DNA of 64,000 nt from contig NZ_BMUI01000018.1 of assembly GCF_014650115.1 (NCBI RefSeq), positions 141,660 through 205,659 of the forward strand. Reading direction: 5' to 3'. The notes beneath the pieces were generated by a model. The model had not been told where the DNA came from and did not search any database. It saw only the letters and a program-made list of their open reading frames with translations. Both the position numbers and the translations under genes were made by a program. Positions 42,220 to 50,920 of the stretch are shown here, one piece after another. The stretch's first letter is position 1. Every line of letters begins with the position of its first letter. The DNA is from Streptomyces olivaceoviridis. GTDB lineage: Bacteria; Actinomycetota; Actinomycetes; Streptomycetales; Streptomycetaceae.

Positions 42220-43536
42220 CTACTGCCCGAGCATCCCGGTCCACAGCTCGGGGAAGTCCGGCAGGGTCTTCGCCGTCGTCGCCACGTCCTCGATCCGCAC
42301 GCCCGGCACGGCCAGGCCGATGATCGCACCGGCAGTCGCCATGCGGTGGTCCTCATAGGTGTGGAAGGTCCCGCCGTGCAGCGCGCGCGGGCGGATGTGC
42401 AGGCCGTCGGCCGTCTCCGTGACGTCACCACCCAGCTCGTTGATCTCCTTGGTGAGCGCGGCCAGCCGGTCCGTCTCGTGCAGCCGCAGATGGGCCACGC
42501 CCCGCAGGGTGGACGGCGAGTCGGCGAGCGCGGCCACCGCCGCGATGCCCGGGGTCAGCTCGCCCACGTCACCGAGGTCCACGTCGATGCCGTGGATCGC
42601 CCCCGAACCGGTGAACTCAAGGCCGTACTCGGTGAGTTCGCAGGAACCACCCATCTCGGTGAAGATCTCCCGCAGCCGGTCACCCGGCTGGGTGGTACGG
42701 GCCGGCCAGTCCGGGATCACCACCTTGCCGCCGGTGACCAGGGCCGCCGCCAGGAACGGCTGCGCGTTGGACAGATCCGGCTCGATCGTCAGGTCCCGCC
42801 CGAGCAGCGCGCCCGGCGTCACCCGCCACACGTTCGGCTCGCCGCCCGACTCCGGGGTGTCCACCTGGGCGCCGACCGCGCGCAGCATGTCCACCGTCAT
42901 CCGGATGTGCGGCATCGAGGGCAGGCTGGCACCGGTGTGGCGGACCTCCACGCCCTGGTTGAAACGGGGGCCCGACAGCAGCAGCGCCGACACGAACTGC
43001 GAGGACGAGGAGGCGTCGATCGACACCGGGCCGCCGTCCAGGGCCCCGCCGCCCTGCACGGTCAGCGGCAGCGTGCCCCGGCCGTCGTCGTCGATCCGGG
43101 CGCCGAGCACCCGCAGGGCGTCGATCACGCCGTTCAGGGGACGCTCGTACGACCGCGGGTCACCGTCGAACCGGACAGGGCCGTCGGCCAGCGCGGCCAC
43201 CGGCGGCAGGAACCGCATCACCGTGCCCGCGTTGCCGACGTCGACCGTGGCCGGGCCGGACAGGCCCGTGGGCAGCACCCGCCAGGCCTCGCCGGTGCCG
43301 TCCGGGCCCACCCCCTCCTCGATCTCCACGCCCATGGCTCTGAGGGCACCGGCCATCAGCAGGGTGTCCCGGGACCGCAGCGGGCGGCGCAGCCAGCCGG
43401 GCTCGGAGGCCAGGGCCGCGAGGACGAGGGCGCGGTTGGTGACCGACTTGGACCCCGGCACGTGGACCGTCGCGTCGACGGCTCCGCTCGCGTGCGGGGC
43501 GGGCCAGAGGGCGGTGGAGGAGGTGTTCGGGGCCAT
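42220..43536 (-). CDS. aroA: 3-phosphoshikimate 1-carboxyvinyltransferase (EPSP synthase)
   Basis: A 438-residue EPSP synthase with VPGSKSVTNRALVLAAL (active-site Lys), DVGNAGTVMRFLPP, SSSSQFVSALLLSG, HLRLHETDRLAAL and TYEDHRMATAGAIIGL. It joins shikimate 3-phosphate and phosphoenolpyruvate in the aromatic amino acid pathway. ATG 43536 lies 28 nt after the M50 peptidase gene, and rsgA follows 11 nt later, suggesting one operon. All catalytic motifs are intact. Confidence 0.97.
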   Translation of the reverse strand: MAPNTSSTALWPAPHASGAVDATVHVPGSKSVTNRALVLAALASEPGWLRRPLRSRDTLLMAGALRAMGVEIEEGVGPDGTGEAWRVLPTGLSGPATVDVGNAGTVMRFLPPVAALADGPVRFDGDPRSYERPLNGVIDALRVLGARIDDDGRGTLPLTVQGGGALDGGPVSIDASSSSQFVSALLLSGPRFNQGVEVRHTGASLPSMPHIRMTVDMLRAVGAQVDTPESGGEPNVWRVTPGALLGRDLTIEPDLSNAQPFLAAALVTGGKVVIPDWPARTTQPGDRLREIFTEMGGSCELTEYGLEFTGSGAIHGIDVDLGDVGELTPGIAAVAALADSPSTLRGVAHLRLHETDRLAALTKEINELGGDVTETADGLHIRPRALHGGTFHTYEDHRMATAGAIIGLAVPGVRIEDVATTAKTLPDFPELWTGMLGQ

Positions 43537-43564
43537 GGGGCCACTTTATAAGGAGGCCGCGCCG

Positions 43565-44287
43565 TCAACCCTCCAGCAGCCAGCGGCCCCCGCCGATCAG
43601 CGAGCACAGCGACACCGCGTGGAACAGGAACAGCCACAGGCCCGCCGGCACGTGCGTCAGCCGCGACAACTGGTCCGCGTCCGAGTCCCCCGCCCCCGAC
43701 CGGGACCGCTTGGCCTGGAGCTCGAACGGCGGCCGTACCCCGCCGGACAGCAGGAACCACACCACCGCGTACGCGAACGCGGCCTGCACCTGCGGCCCCG
43801 CCAGCCAGGACACCAGCAGGAAGGCCCCGCCCGCGAGGACCACGGTCAGCACGCCGTACGCGTTGCGGATCATCACCAGCATCGCCACCAGCAGGGCCGT
43901 GGCCGCCCACAGCAGGAGGGTGATGCGCCCGGCGGCCAGCAGCGCGGCCCCGCCGAGGCCGAGCAGCGAGGGGGCCGTGTAGCCCGCGGCGGCCGTCAGG
44001 ATCATGCCCAGCCCGTACGGCTTGCCCCGGCTCACGGTGAGCCCGCTGGTGTCCGAGTGCAGCCGGATCCCGGTGAGCTGCCGGCCGGTGACCAGCGCGA
44101 CCAGACCGTGACCGCCCTCGTGCGCGATGGTGATCGCGTTGCGGGATATCCGCCACACCGGGTGCGGGACGACCACGGCGAGCGCGGCGGCCAGCGTGGC
44201 CAGCACCACCCACAGGTCGGGATCGGGCTGGGTGCCGGTGAGCCGGTCCCAGAGGTCGGGCAGCGCGGTGGCGGCGAGGCTGTCCAT
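43565..44287 (-). CDS. M50B family membrane metallopeptidase-like protein
   Basis: A 240-residue polytopic membrane protein. The zinc motif AHEGGHGLVALV lies in a helix near residue 67, and several hydrophobic helices follow (LLLWAATALLVAMLVMI, VLTVVLAGGAFLLV). It fits the M50B/SpoIVFB-like intramembrane peptidase family (DUF-type members in actinobacteria). A clear third metal ligand (NxxPxxxxDG) is not found, so proteolytic activity is uncertain. ATG 44287 follows GGGAGCC. It is divergent from SRAP (50-bp gap) and leads into aroA. Confidence 0.86.
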   Translation of the reverse strand: MDSLAATALPDLWDRLTGTQPDPDLWVVLATLAAALAVVVPHPVWRISRNAITIAHEGGHGLVALVTGRQLTGIRLHSDTSGLTVSRGKPYGLGMILTAAAGYTAPSLLGLGGAALLAAGRITLLLWAATALLVAMLVMIRNAYGVLTVVLAGGAFLLVSWLAGPQVQAAFAYAVVWFLLSGGVRPPFELQAKRSRSGAGDSDADQLSRLTHVPAGLWLFLFHAVSLCSLIGGGRWLLEG

Positions 44288-44337
44288 CGGTCGGAGTGGC
44301 TCCCTGTACTGGTACGGAATCTGGCAGTGTGGCACGT

Positions 44338-45153
44338 ATGTGCGGACGGTATGCATCGAGTCGTAGGCCCGAGGATCTCGCGGGAGTCTTCGAAGTCGAG
44401 ATGAGGGAGCCCGAGGAGAGCCTGGGGCCCGACTACAACGTGGCGCCGACCAAGGAGGTCTACGCCGTCCTGGACCGCCCCCTGAAAGACGCGGACTCCC
44501 CGCGCCCGGTTCGCCAGCTGCGCACGCTGAAGTGGGGCCTGGTCCCGTCCTGGGCCAAGACCCCGGAGGGCGGCGCCCGGATGATCAACGCCCGCGCGGA
44601 GACCGTCCACGAGAAGCCCGCCTACCGGCGCGCCTTCGCCACCCGCCGCTGCATCCTGCCGGCCGACGGCTACTACGAGTGGGTCACCGGCGCGCAGGAG
44701 CGCGACCTGGAGGTGGAGGGGAAGAAGAAGAGGCCGCGCAAGCAGCCGTACTTCGTGCTGCCCGCCGACGGCTCGGTGTTCGCGATAGCCGGCCTGTACG
44801 AGTTCTGGCGCGACCGGACCCTGCCCGACGACCACCCGCGGGCCTGGTGGGTCACCTGTTCGGTGATCACCACCGAGGCCGAGCAGACCCCGCTGGCCGT
44901 GGCCCCGGCCGAGGGCCCGCGCTCCCTCGCCGAGATCCACCCCCGGATGCCGCTGATGCTCACCCCGGACCGCTGGGACGCCTGGCTCGACCCCTCCCGC
45001 ACCGACCCCGACGACCTGCGCGAGCTGCTCGCCCCGCCCCCGGCCGGCCTGATGCGCGCCTACCCGGTCTCCACCGCCGTCAGCAACGTCCGCAACAACG
45101 GCCCGGAGCTGCTGAAGGAGCTGGAGGGTCCGGAAGAGGGCACACTCTTCTGA
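44338..45153 (+). CDS. SRAP family abasic-site-processing protein (HMCES/YedK type)
   Basis: A 271-residue SRAP protein. The catalytic Cys is residue 2 (MCGRYASSR), exposed after Met removal, so the start at ATG 44338 is decisive. Other active-site elements are YNVAPTK, GLVPSWAK, MINARAET, ADGYYEW and the His in EIHPRMPLML. SRAP proteins crosslink to abasic sites in single-stranded DNA and protect them. The stop codon is one base from the start of the next gene. A SRAP gene near aroA-rsgA and the sigR/sigH locus is also present in mycobacteria (Rv3226c). Confidence 0.94.
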   Translation: MCGRYASSRRPEDLAGVFEVEMREPEESLGPDYNVAPTKEVYAVLDRPLKDADSPRPVRQLRTLKWGLVPSWAKTPEGGARMINARAETVHEKPAYRRAFATRRCILPADGYYEWVTGAQERDLEVEGKKKRPRKQPYFVLPADGSVFAIAGLYEFWRDRTLPDDHPRAWWVTCSVITTEAEQTPLAVAPAEGPRSLAEIHPRMPLMLTPDRWDAWLDPSRTDPDDLRELLAPPPAGLMRAYPVSTAVSNVRNNGPELLKELEGPEEGTLF

Positions 45154-45154
45154 C

Positions 45155-45820
45155 GTGACGGATGTGACCGACATGACTGATGTGACCGATGTTACTTCCC
45201 AGACGGTCGGTACGGAGGCCGGGGACGCCCGGATCACCTGGCACACGGCGAAGAAGGAACGGCTGGTGCTGGCCGTGAGCCACGGCGCCGGCGGCGGCAT
45301 CGAGGCACGCGACCTCCGGGCGCTCGCGGCCACGCTGCCCGCCGACGGCGTGACGGTCGCCCTCGTCGAGCAGCCCTGGCGGGTCGCCGGCAAGAAGGTC
45401 GCTCCCGCGCCGAAGACGCTGGACACCGGGTGGCGGGGCGTATGGCCCGCGCTCACCGGGCCGGGCCTGCCGGTGATCTCCGGGGGCCGCAGCGCCGGCG
45501 CCCGGGTCGCCTGCCGCACGGCGGCCGAGCTGGGCGCGCACGCCGTGCTCGCGCTGGGCTTCCCGCTGCACCCGCCGGGCAAGCCGGAGAAGTCCCGGGC
45601 GGACGAGCTGCTGGGGGCCGGGGTGCCCACGCTGGTCGTCCAGGGCGGCAACGACCCCTTCGGGAAGCCGGCGGAGTTCCCGGAGGGTGATTTCCGGCTC
45701 ATCGAGGTGCCGTACGGCGATCACGGGTTCGCCGTTCCCCGGCGCGCGGAGCTCACCCAGGAGCGGGCGCTGGAGATCATCACCGGCGCGGTACGGGAGT
45801 GGACCGCGTCACTCGGGTGA
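45155..45820 (+). CDS. Alpha/beta hydrolase, KANL3/Tex30-like
   Basis: A 221-residue alpha/beta-hydrolase fold protein. The nucleophile elbow is ISGGRSAGARVA (GxSxG as GRSAG). SHGAGGGIEARDL supplies the oxyanion region, QGGNDPFG the acid, and YGDHGFAVP the His. The TEX30/KANL3 group has no defined substrate. The first 15 residues are a short repeat (MTDVTDMTDVTDVTS) encoded by near-perfect GTGACCGAT repeats. The GTG at 45155 starts one base after the SRAP stop. The sigR autoregulatory promoter begins 4 nt after this stop. Confidence 0.88.
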   Translation: MTDVTDMTDVTDVTSQTVGTEAGDARITWHTAKKERLVLAVSHGAGGGIEARDLRALAATLPADGVTVALVEQPWRVAGKKVAPAPKTLDTGWRGVWPALTGPGLPVISGGRSAGARVACRTAAELGAHAVLALGFPLHPPGKPEKSRADELLGAGVPTLVVQGGNDPFGKPAEFPEGDFRLIEVPYGDHGFAVPRRAELTQERALEIITGAVREWTASLG

Positions 45821-45823
45821 CCC

Positions 45824-45851
45824 GGGAATGTTGTGCGGTGGGCCGCTGTTG
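45824..45851 (+). promoter_or_regulatory. Sigma-R-dependent promoter (sigRp2-type)
   Basis: GGGAAT (45824-45829), an exact 18-bp spacer and GTTG (45848-45851). This is the full sigma-R consensus. It lies upstream of the ATG at 45911, so induced transcripts would include the long sigma-R isoform. Confidence 0.9.
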
Positions 45852-46075
45852 AGCGGGACGGAAGTGCCGACGGGTTCGGCACCGACGTCGAGGGAGAGGA
45901 AGTCCGCCGCATGGGTTCGACCATCTGCCCGGCTCGCAGCAGCCGCACTGACCTGGACTGGTCCGTGCTGCACGCGGCCAAGATCGCTCCTATTCGAGCG
46001 GCGGCAGGCACGGGTCGTGTTCTATCCTCCGAATCGAGTGGGATCGGTTTCGGTTCCACCCGGGATCTTGAGGAG

Positions 46076-46771
46076 GTGGGTCCGGTCACCGGTACCGACG
46101 CAGGGACCGACAACGGCCAGGCGGAGCTGCCCGAGGGCCAGGGCGTCAGCGCGGACGCGTCCGACGAGTCGACCGCGGAGCGCAGCGCGCGCTTCGAGCG
46201 GGACGCACTCGAATTCCTCGACCAGATGTACTCGGCCGCGCTGCGCATGACGCGCAACCCGGCCGACGCCGAGGACCTGGTGCAGGAGACGTACGCCAAG
46301 GCGTACGCGTCCTTCCACCAGTTCCGCGAGGGCACCAACCTCAAGGCGTGGCTGTACCGCATCCTCACGAACACCTTCATCAACTCCTACCGCAAGAAGC
46401 AGCGCGAGCCCCAGCGCTCCGCCGCGGAGGAGATCGAGGACTGGCAGCTCGCCCGTGCCGAGTCGCACATGTCGACGGGTCTGCGCTCCGCCGAGTCGCA
46501 GGCGCTCGACCACCTGCCCGACTCGGACGTGAAGGCCGCGCTCCAGGCGATCCCCGAGGAGTTCCGCATCGCCGTCTACCTCGCGGACGTCGAGGGGTTT
46601 GCCTACAAGGAGATCGCGGACATCATGGGGACACCCATCGGTACGGTGATGTCCCGGCTGCACCGGGGCCGCCGTCAGCTGCGCGGCATGCTGGAGGACT
46701 ACGCCCGTGAGCGCGGGCTGGTCCCGGCCGGCGCCGGAGAGTCGAACGAAGCGAAAGGCTCGGGCTCATGA
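46076..46771 (+). CDS. sigR: RNA polymerase ECF sigma factor SigR
   Basis: A 231-residue ECF sigma factor that directs the response to thiol oxidation. Region 2 reads [20 protein letters not shown] with [10 protein letters not shown]; region 4 has [19 protein letters not shown] and [12 protein letters not shown]. The short form starts at GTG 46076 ([10 protein letters not shown]). An in-frame ATG at 45911 adds exactly 55 residues (from [11 protein letters not shown]), the unstable sigma-R' form described in S. coelicolor. A sigma-R promoter at 45824-45851 would produce it, giving positive autoregulation. rsrA overlaps the stop (ATGA). Mycobacterial orthologue: SigH. Confidence 0.96.
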
Positions 46772-47079
46772 GCTGCGGAGAGCCGCACGAGACGGACTGC
46801 AGTGAGGTCCTGGACCACCTGTACGAGTTCCTCGACAGCGAGATGCCGGACGTCGACCGCGACAAGTTCCAGCACCACTTCGAGGAATGCTCGCCGTGCC
46901 TGGAGAAGTACGGCCTGGAGCAGGCCGTGAAGAAGCTGGTGAAGCGGTGCTGCGGGCATGACGACGTGCCCGCCGACCTGCGGGCCAAGGTCATGGGGCG
47001 GATCGACCTGATCCGCTCCGGGCAGACGGTCCCGGAGCACGATGTGACCAAGGCCCCGGCGGCACCGCAGGAGTCCTGA
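46768..47079 (+). CDS. rsrA: Zinc-binding redox-sensing anti-sigma factor RsrA
   Basis: A 103-residue ZAS-family anti-sigma factor. Zinc ligands C11, H37, C41 and C44 are all present ([15 protein letters not shown]), with C61/C62 in KRCCGHDD. In RsrA, C11 and C44 form the trigger disulfide that ejects zinc and releases SigR. ATG 46768 overlaps the sigR stop, keeping synthesis of the pair coupled. Every residue known to be needed for redox sensing is intact. Confidence 0.96.
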
Positions 47080-47187
47080 CACGCCGGGGCATATCACCCG
47101 AACGTGCTAATCCTCAGGTCATAGGTCCCGCACCCCCGATCCCCGCCCTAGGCTCCGAGCCTCAAGGAGGCACGGTCGGGGAGGGGC

Positions 47188-48495
47188 GTGATGGACGCGG
47201 TACCGGCAAGGGCACGCGGCTATGTCGCCGTCGTCGCCCTGTCGGCCGTCCTCTGCCTGCTGCCCCTGCCGGCGACACACACTCCCTGGGGGGCGTCGGC
47301 CCTGCTCGCCGCGCTCTACGCGGCCTGCGAGCACGCCGTACGCCGCCGCTTCGGCGGCACCTTCCACCCCGTGCTGCTCGCCGGTGCGTTCCTGCTGCCT
47401 CCGGCCGCCGCCGCGCTCGTCCCGGTGCCCGCCGCGCTGCTCTCCCCGGTCGAGCACCGGCCCGTCCTGCTCCGGCGGGTGTGGCGGGCCGCGCAGCCCG
47501 CGCTCGCCGTGTGGGCCGCCGCCCGGACGCACTGCGCGCTCGGCGGCGAGGACGCCGTCGTCGGCTCCGACTTCCCCTCCGTGCTGCTGCCCGCGGGCGC
47601 GGCCGTCCTCGCCTTCTGCCTGGTGCTCACCGCGCTCGACGGCGGCCTGCGCGCGGCGGCCGGGCTGCTGCCGCTGCGGCGGGCCTGGCGCGAGCAACTG
47701 GCGCGCACGCCGGCCCCGGTCGCGGTGCACGGACTCGCCGGGCTGATGATGGCCGTCCTCTGGCGCAGCCCCTACGGCCCGGTCGCCGCGCTGCTCGTGC
47801 TGCTGCCGATGGGCGTCTCCTGGTGGGTCTTCGCCCTGTACCACCGCGAACGCGCCGCCCACCAGGCCACCATCCGCGCCCTGGTCCAGGCCGTCGACAT
47901 CAAGGACGGCTACACCCGCGGCCACAGCGAACGTGTCGGACACGCCTCCGTGCTGATCGCCCGCGAACTCGGCATGGACGACGACCGCGTCGAGGTGCTG
48001 CGCTTCGCCGGCATCCTGCACGACGTCGGCAAACTGGGCGTGCCCACCCGGCTGCTGCGCAAGGAGGGCCCGCTCACCCCGCAGGAGCGGCGGATCATCG
48101 AGCTGCACCCCGAGTACGGCCACGAGATGGTCCGCGGGATCTCCTTCCTCGGCGAGGCCCGCGCGGCCATCCTCCACCACCACGAACGGCTCGACGGCAG
48201 CGGCTACCCGTACGGCCTGGCGGGCGGCCAGATCCCCGAGTGCGCCCGGATCGTCGCCGTCGCGGACGCCTTCGACGCCATGACCTCCACCCGCTGCTAC
48301 AGCAGGGCCCGCCCGGTCGAGGCCGCCGTCGCCGAGCTGGAGCGCTGCGCCGGGGCGCACTTCGACCCCCGGATGGTCGGCGCGCTGGTCCGCGCCCTGC
48401 GCCGCTCCGGCTGGCATCCGGCGGTCACCGCCGACGAACCGGCGTACGGCACCCCGCCCGCCGAGCGGACCCCCAGCACCGGGGCGCCCCGATGA
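47188..48495 (+). CDS. Membrane HD-GYP domain phosphohydrolase
   Basis: A 435-residue protein. The N-terminal ~220 residues are membrane helices (YVAVVALSAVLCLLPL, PVLLAGAFLLPPAAAALV and others). The C-terminal HD-GYP domain contains DGYTRGHSERVGHASVL, GILHDVGKLGVP, HHHERLDGSGYPYGL and AVADAFDAMTS, so HD, GYP and metal ligands are complete. HD-GYP proteins often hydrolyse cyclic di-GMP. That role is plausible but not shown here. GTG 47188 follows GGGGAGG. It overlaps the next gene by ATGA. Hydrophobic sensor domain is unlike known ones. Confidence 0.9.
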   Translation: MMDAVPARARGYVAVVALSAVLCLLPLPATHTPWGASALLAALYAACEHAVRRRFGGTFHPVLLAGAFLLPPAAAALVPVPAALLSPVEHRPVLLRRVWRAAQPALAVWAAARTHCALGGEDAVVGSDFPSVLLPAGAAVLAFCLVLTALDGGLRAAAGLLPLRRAWREQLARTPAPVAVHGLAGLMMAVLWRSPYGPVAALLVLLPMGVSWWVFALYHRERAAHQATIRALVQAVDIKDGYTRGHSERVGHASVLIARELGMDDDRVEVLRFAGILHDVGKLGVPTRLLRKEGPLTPQERRIIELHPEYGHEMVRGISFLGEARAAILHHHERLDGSGYPYGLAGGQIPECARIVAVADAFDAMTSTRCYSRARPVEAAVAELERCAGAHFDPRMVGALVRALRRSGWHPAVTADEPAYGTPPAERTPSTGAPR

Positions 48496-49775
48496 CCGTC
48501 CTGCGGCTGATCCACGGCGCCGCCGCCCTCGTCGCGGCCGGCTCCCTCGCCGTCACCCTCTGGACCGGCCTGCACGACCGGGGCGTCGCGCTCGCCTTCG
48601 GCGTGCTCATAGCCGTCGGCGAACTCACCCGGTGGAGCGACGAGCAGGGACAGCGGCAGGCCGCGCCCCTCGGCGCCGCCGGGGCCCTGGCGTACGCCCT
48701 GCTGGGCGCCGACGCCGGACGGCCCGGCCAGCACGGAGCCGCCCAGGTCGTCACCGTCGTCCTCGTCGCCACCGTGCTCGGCGCCGTCCCGCACGTCTGG
48801 TCCGGCCGCAGCTCCACCGTCGACCACCTGACCCGCCGGACCCTCACCGTCGGCTTCGCCGCCGTCTGCTTCCAACCCCTCTACAGCCAGGGCGTCTTCG
48901 CCCACTGGGTCGGTCCCGCCTACGCCCTTCTGCTGCTCACCCTGCTCGCCCTCACCTCCCTGTGCGGGGCGGTTCTGGCCGCCGCGCTCGCCCACTGCCG
49001 CACCCGCTGGCCGTTCGGCCCGCTGCTGCGCGAGGAACTGCGCGGACTGCTGGGCATCGGCTCGGCCATCTGCGCGACCGGCGCCGTGATGGCACTCGCG
49101 GTCGCCGTCGTCGGCCTGTGGGCGCTGCCCGTGTTCTGCCCGCCCATGCTGCTCGTCCAGCTCTCCCTGCGCCGGTACGCGGCCGTCCGCGCCACCTACC
49201 GGCAGACCATCGCCTCCCTCGCCCGCGCCACCGAGATCGCCGGCTGCACCCCCGCCGGGCACGCCCACCGCGTCGCCGCGCTCAGCCTCGCCGTCGGCCG
49301 GGACCTCGGCCTGACCGGGCCCGGCCTGACCGTCCTGGAGTACGCGGCCCTGATGCACGACATCGGCCAGCTCAGCCTGGTCGACCCGGTCCCGGCCGGC
49401 GCCACCGCCGCTCTGCCCGCCGCGGAGCAGCGGCGCATCGCCCTGCTCGGCGGTGCCGTCGTCCGGCAGACCGGCGTGGACGCGGCCGTCGCCGTCGTCG
49501 TGGAACGGCAGGCCGACCCCTACCGGGAACAGCCGCTCGCCGCCCGGATCGTCCGGGCCGTGAACGCCTACGAGGAGAAGACCCGGGACGCCGGTCCCGA
49601 AGGCCCGCTGCGGGCACTGGAGGAGCTGCGGCTCGGCACCGCCGGGGACTACGCTCCCGAGGTCGTGGAGTCGCTCGCCCGGGTACTGGCCAGGCCACCC
49701 GGGGTGCGGGAGCGGGTGCCGGTGCGACGAACCGGGCTGTCTGACCCCGCGCCCGGCTGGGTAACCCATGGGTAA
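48492..49775 (+). CDS. Membrane protein with degenerate HD domain, paired with HD-GYP gene
   Basis: A 427-residue protein with the same plan as its upstream neighbour: about six to seven membrane helices, then an HD region (GHAHRVAALSLAVGRDL, ALMHDIGQLSLVDP). HD is kept, but the expected GYP segment is missing; the position reads VVRQTGVDAAVAVVVERQAD. It is therefore probably not a phosphodiesterase of full activity and may regulate the upstream protein. ATG 48492 overlaps the stop of the HD-GYP gene, so they are translationally coupled. Function is otherwise unknown. Confidence 0.85.
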   Translation: MTVLRLIHGAAALVAAGSLAVTLWTGLHDRGVALAFGVLIAVGELTRWSDEQGQRQAAPLGAAGALAYALLGADAGRPGQHGAAQVVTVVLVATVLGAVPHVWSGRSSTVDHLTRRTLTVGFAAVCFQPLYSQGVFAHWVGPAYALLLLTLLALTSLCGAVLAAALAHCRTRWPFGPLLREELRGLLGIGSAICATGAVMALAVAVVGLWALPVFCPPMLLVQLSLRRYAAVRATYRQTIASLARATEIAGCTPAGHAHRVAALSLAVGRDLGLTGPGLTVLEYAALMHDIGQLSLVDPVPAGATAALPAAEQRRIALLGGAVVRQTGVDAAVAVVVERQADPYREQPLAARIVRAVNAYEEKTRDAGPEGPLRALEELRLGTAGDYAPEVVESLARVLARPPGVRERVPVRRTGLSDPAPGWVTHG

Positions 49776-49874
49776 TGAGCGCCTTTCCCGCGGCACGTGG
49801 TTGGATGCGAGGGAGAGGGTGTCCGGGGGCACAAGCCAGCCCACAGCGGGAAATGGAACTGGCAGGCGGGAATC

Positions 49875-50855
49875 GTGAGGATCTTCGGCAAGGGACGGCA
49901 CCGGCCCTCCGCCTCCTGGCGGCAGGCCACCGACCGGGCGTTCACGCTCATCGGCGACGGCCGGTACGAGGACGCGGGCGAGCTGCTGACACGCGCCGCC
50001 GATCTGGAACCCTGGCTGTCGGAGTCCTGGTTCAACCTCGCGCTGCTGCACAAGTTCCGGCACGACTGGGAACAGGCGCGCGCGGCCGGACTGCGCGCGG
50101 TCGCCCTGCTCGACCGGGAGACCGGGGCGCCCGACTGGTGGAACGTCGGCATCGCCGCGACCGCCCTTCAGGACTGGCCGCTGGCCCGCCGCGCCTGGCA
50201 GGCGTACGGGCTGAAGGTGCCAGGGGGTGCCGCGGCCTCCGCGGAGCCCGTCGGCATGGAGCTGGGCAGCGCGGCCGTACGGCTCTCCCCGGAGGGGGAG
50301 GCCGAGGTGGTCTGGGGCCGCCGGCTGGACCCCGCGCGGATCGAGGTGCTGTCGATCCCGCTGCCCTCCTCCGGGCGGCGCTGGGGCGAGGTCGTGCTGC
50401 ACGACGGCGTCCCGCACGGTGAGCGCACCACGTCGGCCGGGCACTCCTACCCGGTCTTCGACGAGATCGAGCTGTGGGCGCCGTCGCCCGTACCCACCTG
50501 GGTGGTCCTGCTGGAGGCGGCCACCGAGGCCGACCGGGACGCGCTGGAGCAACTGGCCGCGGACGCGGGGTTCGCGGCGGAGGACTGGTCGTCGTCGGTA
50601 CGGCTGCTGTGCCGGATGTGCAGCGAGTCCCGCATGCCGTCCGACGAGGGCGAGGGGGTGCACCTGGACCCGCACGACCACAGCGAGCCGGGTCACCCCG
50701 GGCCGCTCGGACACCGGACGGACGGACAGCTCTGGGTGCCGGAGCGGGAGTGCGGCGTCGCGGCCCCGGCATCGCTCGTGCGGGGGCTTCTCGACGGGTG
50801 GGTCGCGGACAGCCCGGATTCGCGGGACTGGCGCGATCTGGAAGAGGTCTGCTGA
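49875..50855 (+). CDS. TPR-repeat protein of unknown function
   Basis: A 326-residue protein. The N-terminal ~110 residues form two or three TPR units (RAFTLIGDGRYEDAGELLTR, SWFNLALLHKFRHDWEQA, WWNVGIAATALQDWPLAR). The remainder is a beta-rich domain (EVVWGRRLDPARIEVLSIPL, RWGEVVLHDGVPHG) followed by a segment with CRMCSES and HLDPHDHSE, which could bind metal. The GTG at 49875 (MRIFGKGRH) is preferred over ATG 49797. It precedes peptide deformylase by 65 nt on the same strand. No family-level function can be assigned. Confidence 0.83.
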   Translation: MRIFGKGRHRPSASWRQATDRAFTLIGDGRYEDAGELLTRAADLEPWLSESWFNLALLHKFRHDWEQARAAGLRAVALLDRETGAPDWWNVGIAATALQDWPLARRAWQAYGLKVPGGAAASAEPVGMELGSAAVRLSPEGEAEVVWGRRLDPARIEVLSIPLPSSGRRWGEVVLHDGVPHGERTTSAGHSYPVFDEIELWAPSPVPTWVVLLEAATEADRDALEQLAADAGFAAEDWSSSVRLLCRMCSESRMPSDEGEGVHLDPHDHSEPGHPGPLGHRTDGQLWVPERECGVAAPASLVRGLLDGWVADSPDSRDWRDLEEVC

Positions 50856-50920
50856 GCAGGCGCCGTACCCTGTATCAGCAACATCTCTCCCCTGTTCTTT
50901 GAGGAAGGCGTACGTCGGTC

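Noticed and set aside
44288..44337. Sigma-R promoter in the M50/SRAP gap (GGAAT near 44316)
   Set aside because: The base triplet 18 bp downstream is TGT rather than GTT, and the position would put the start site inside the coding region.
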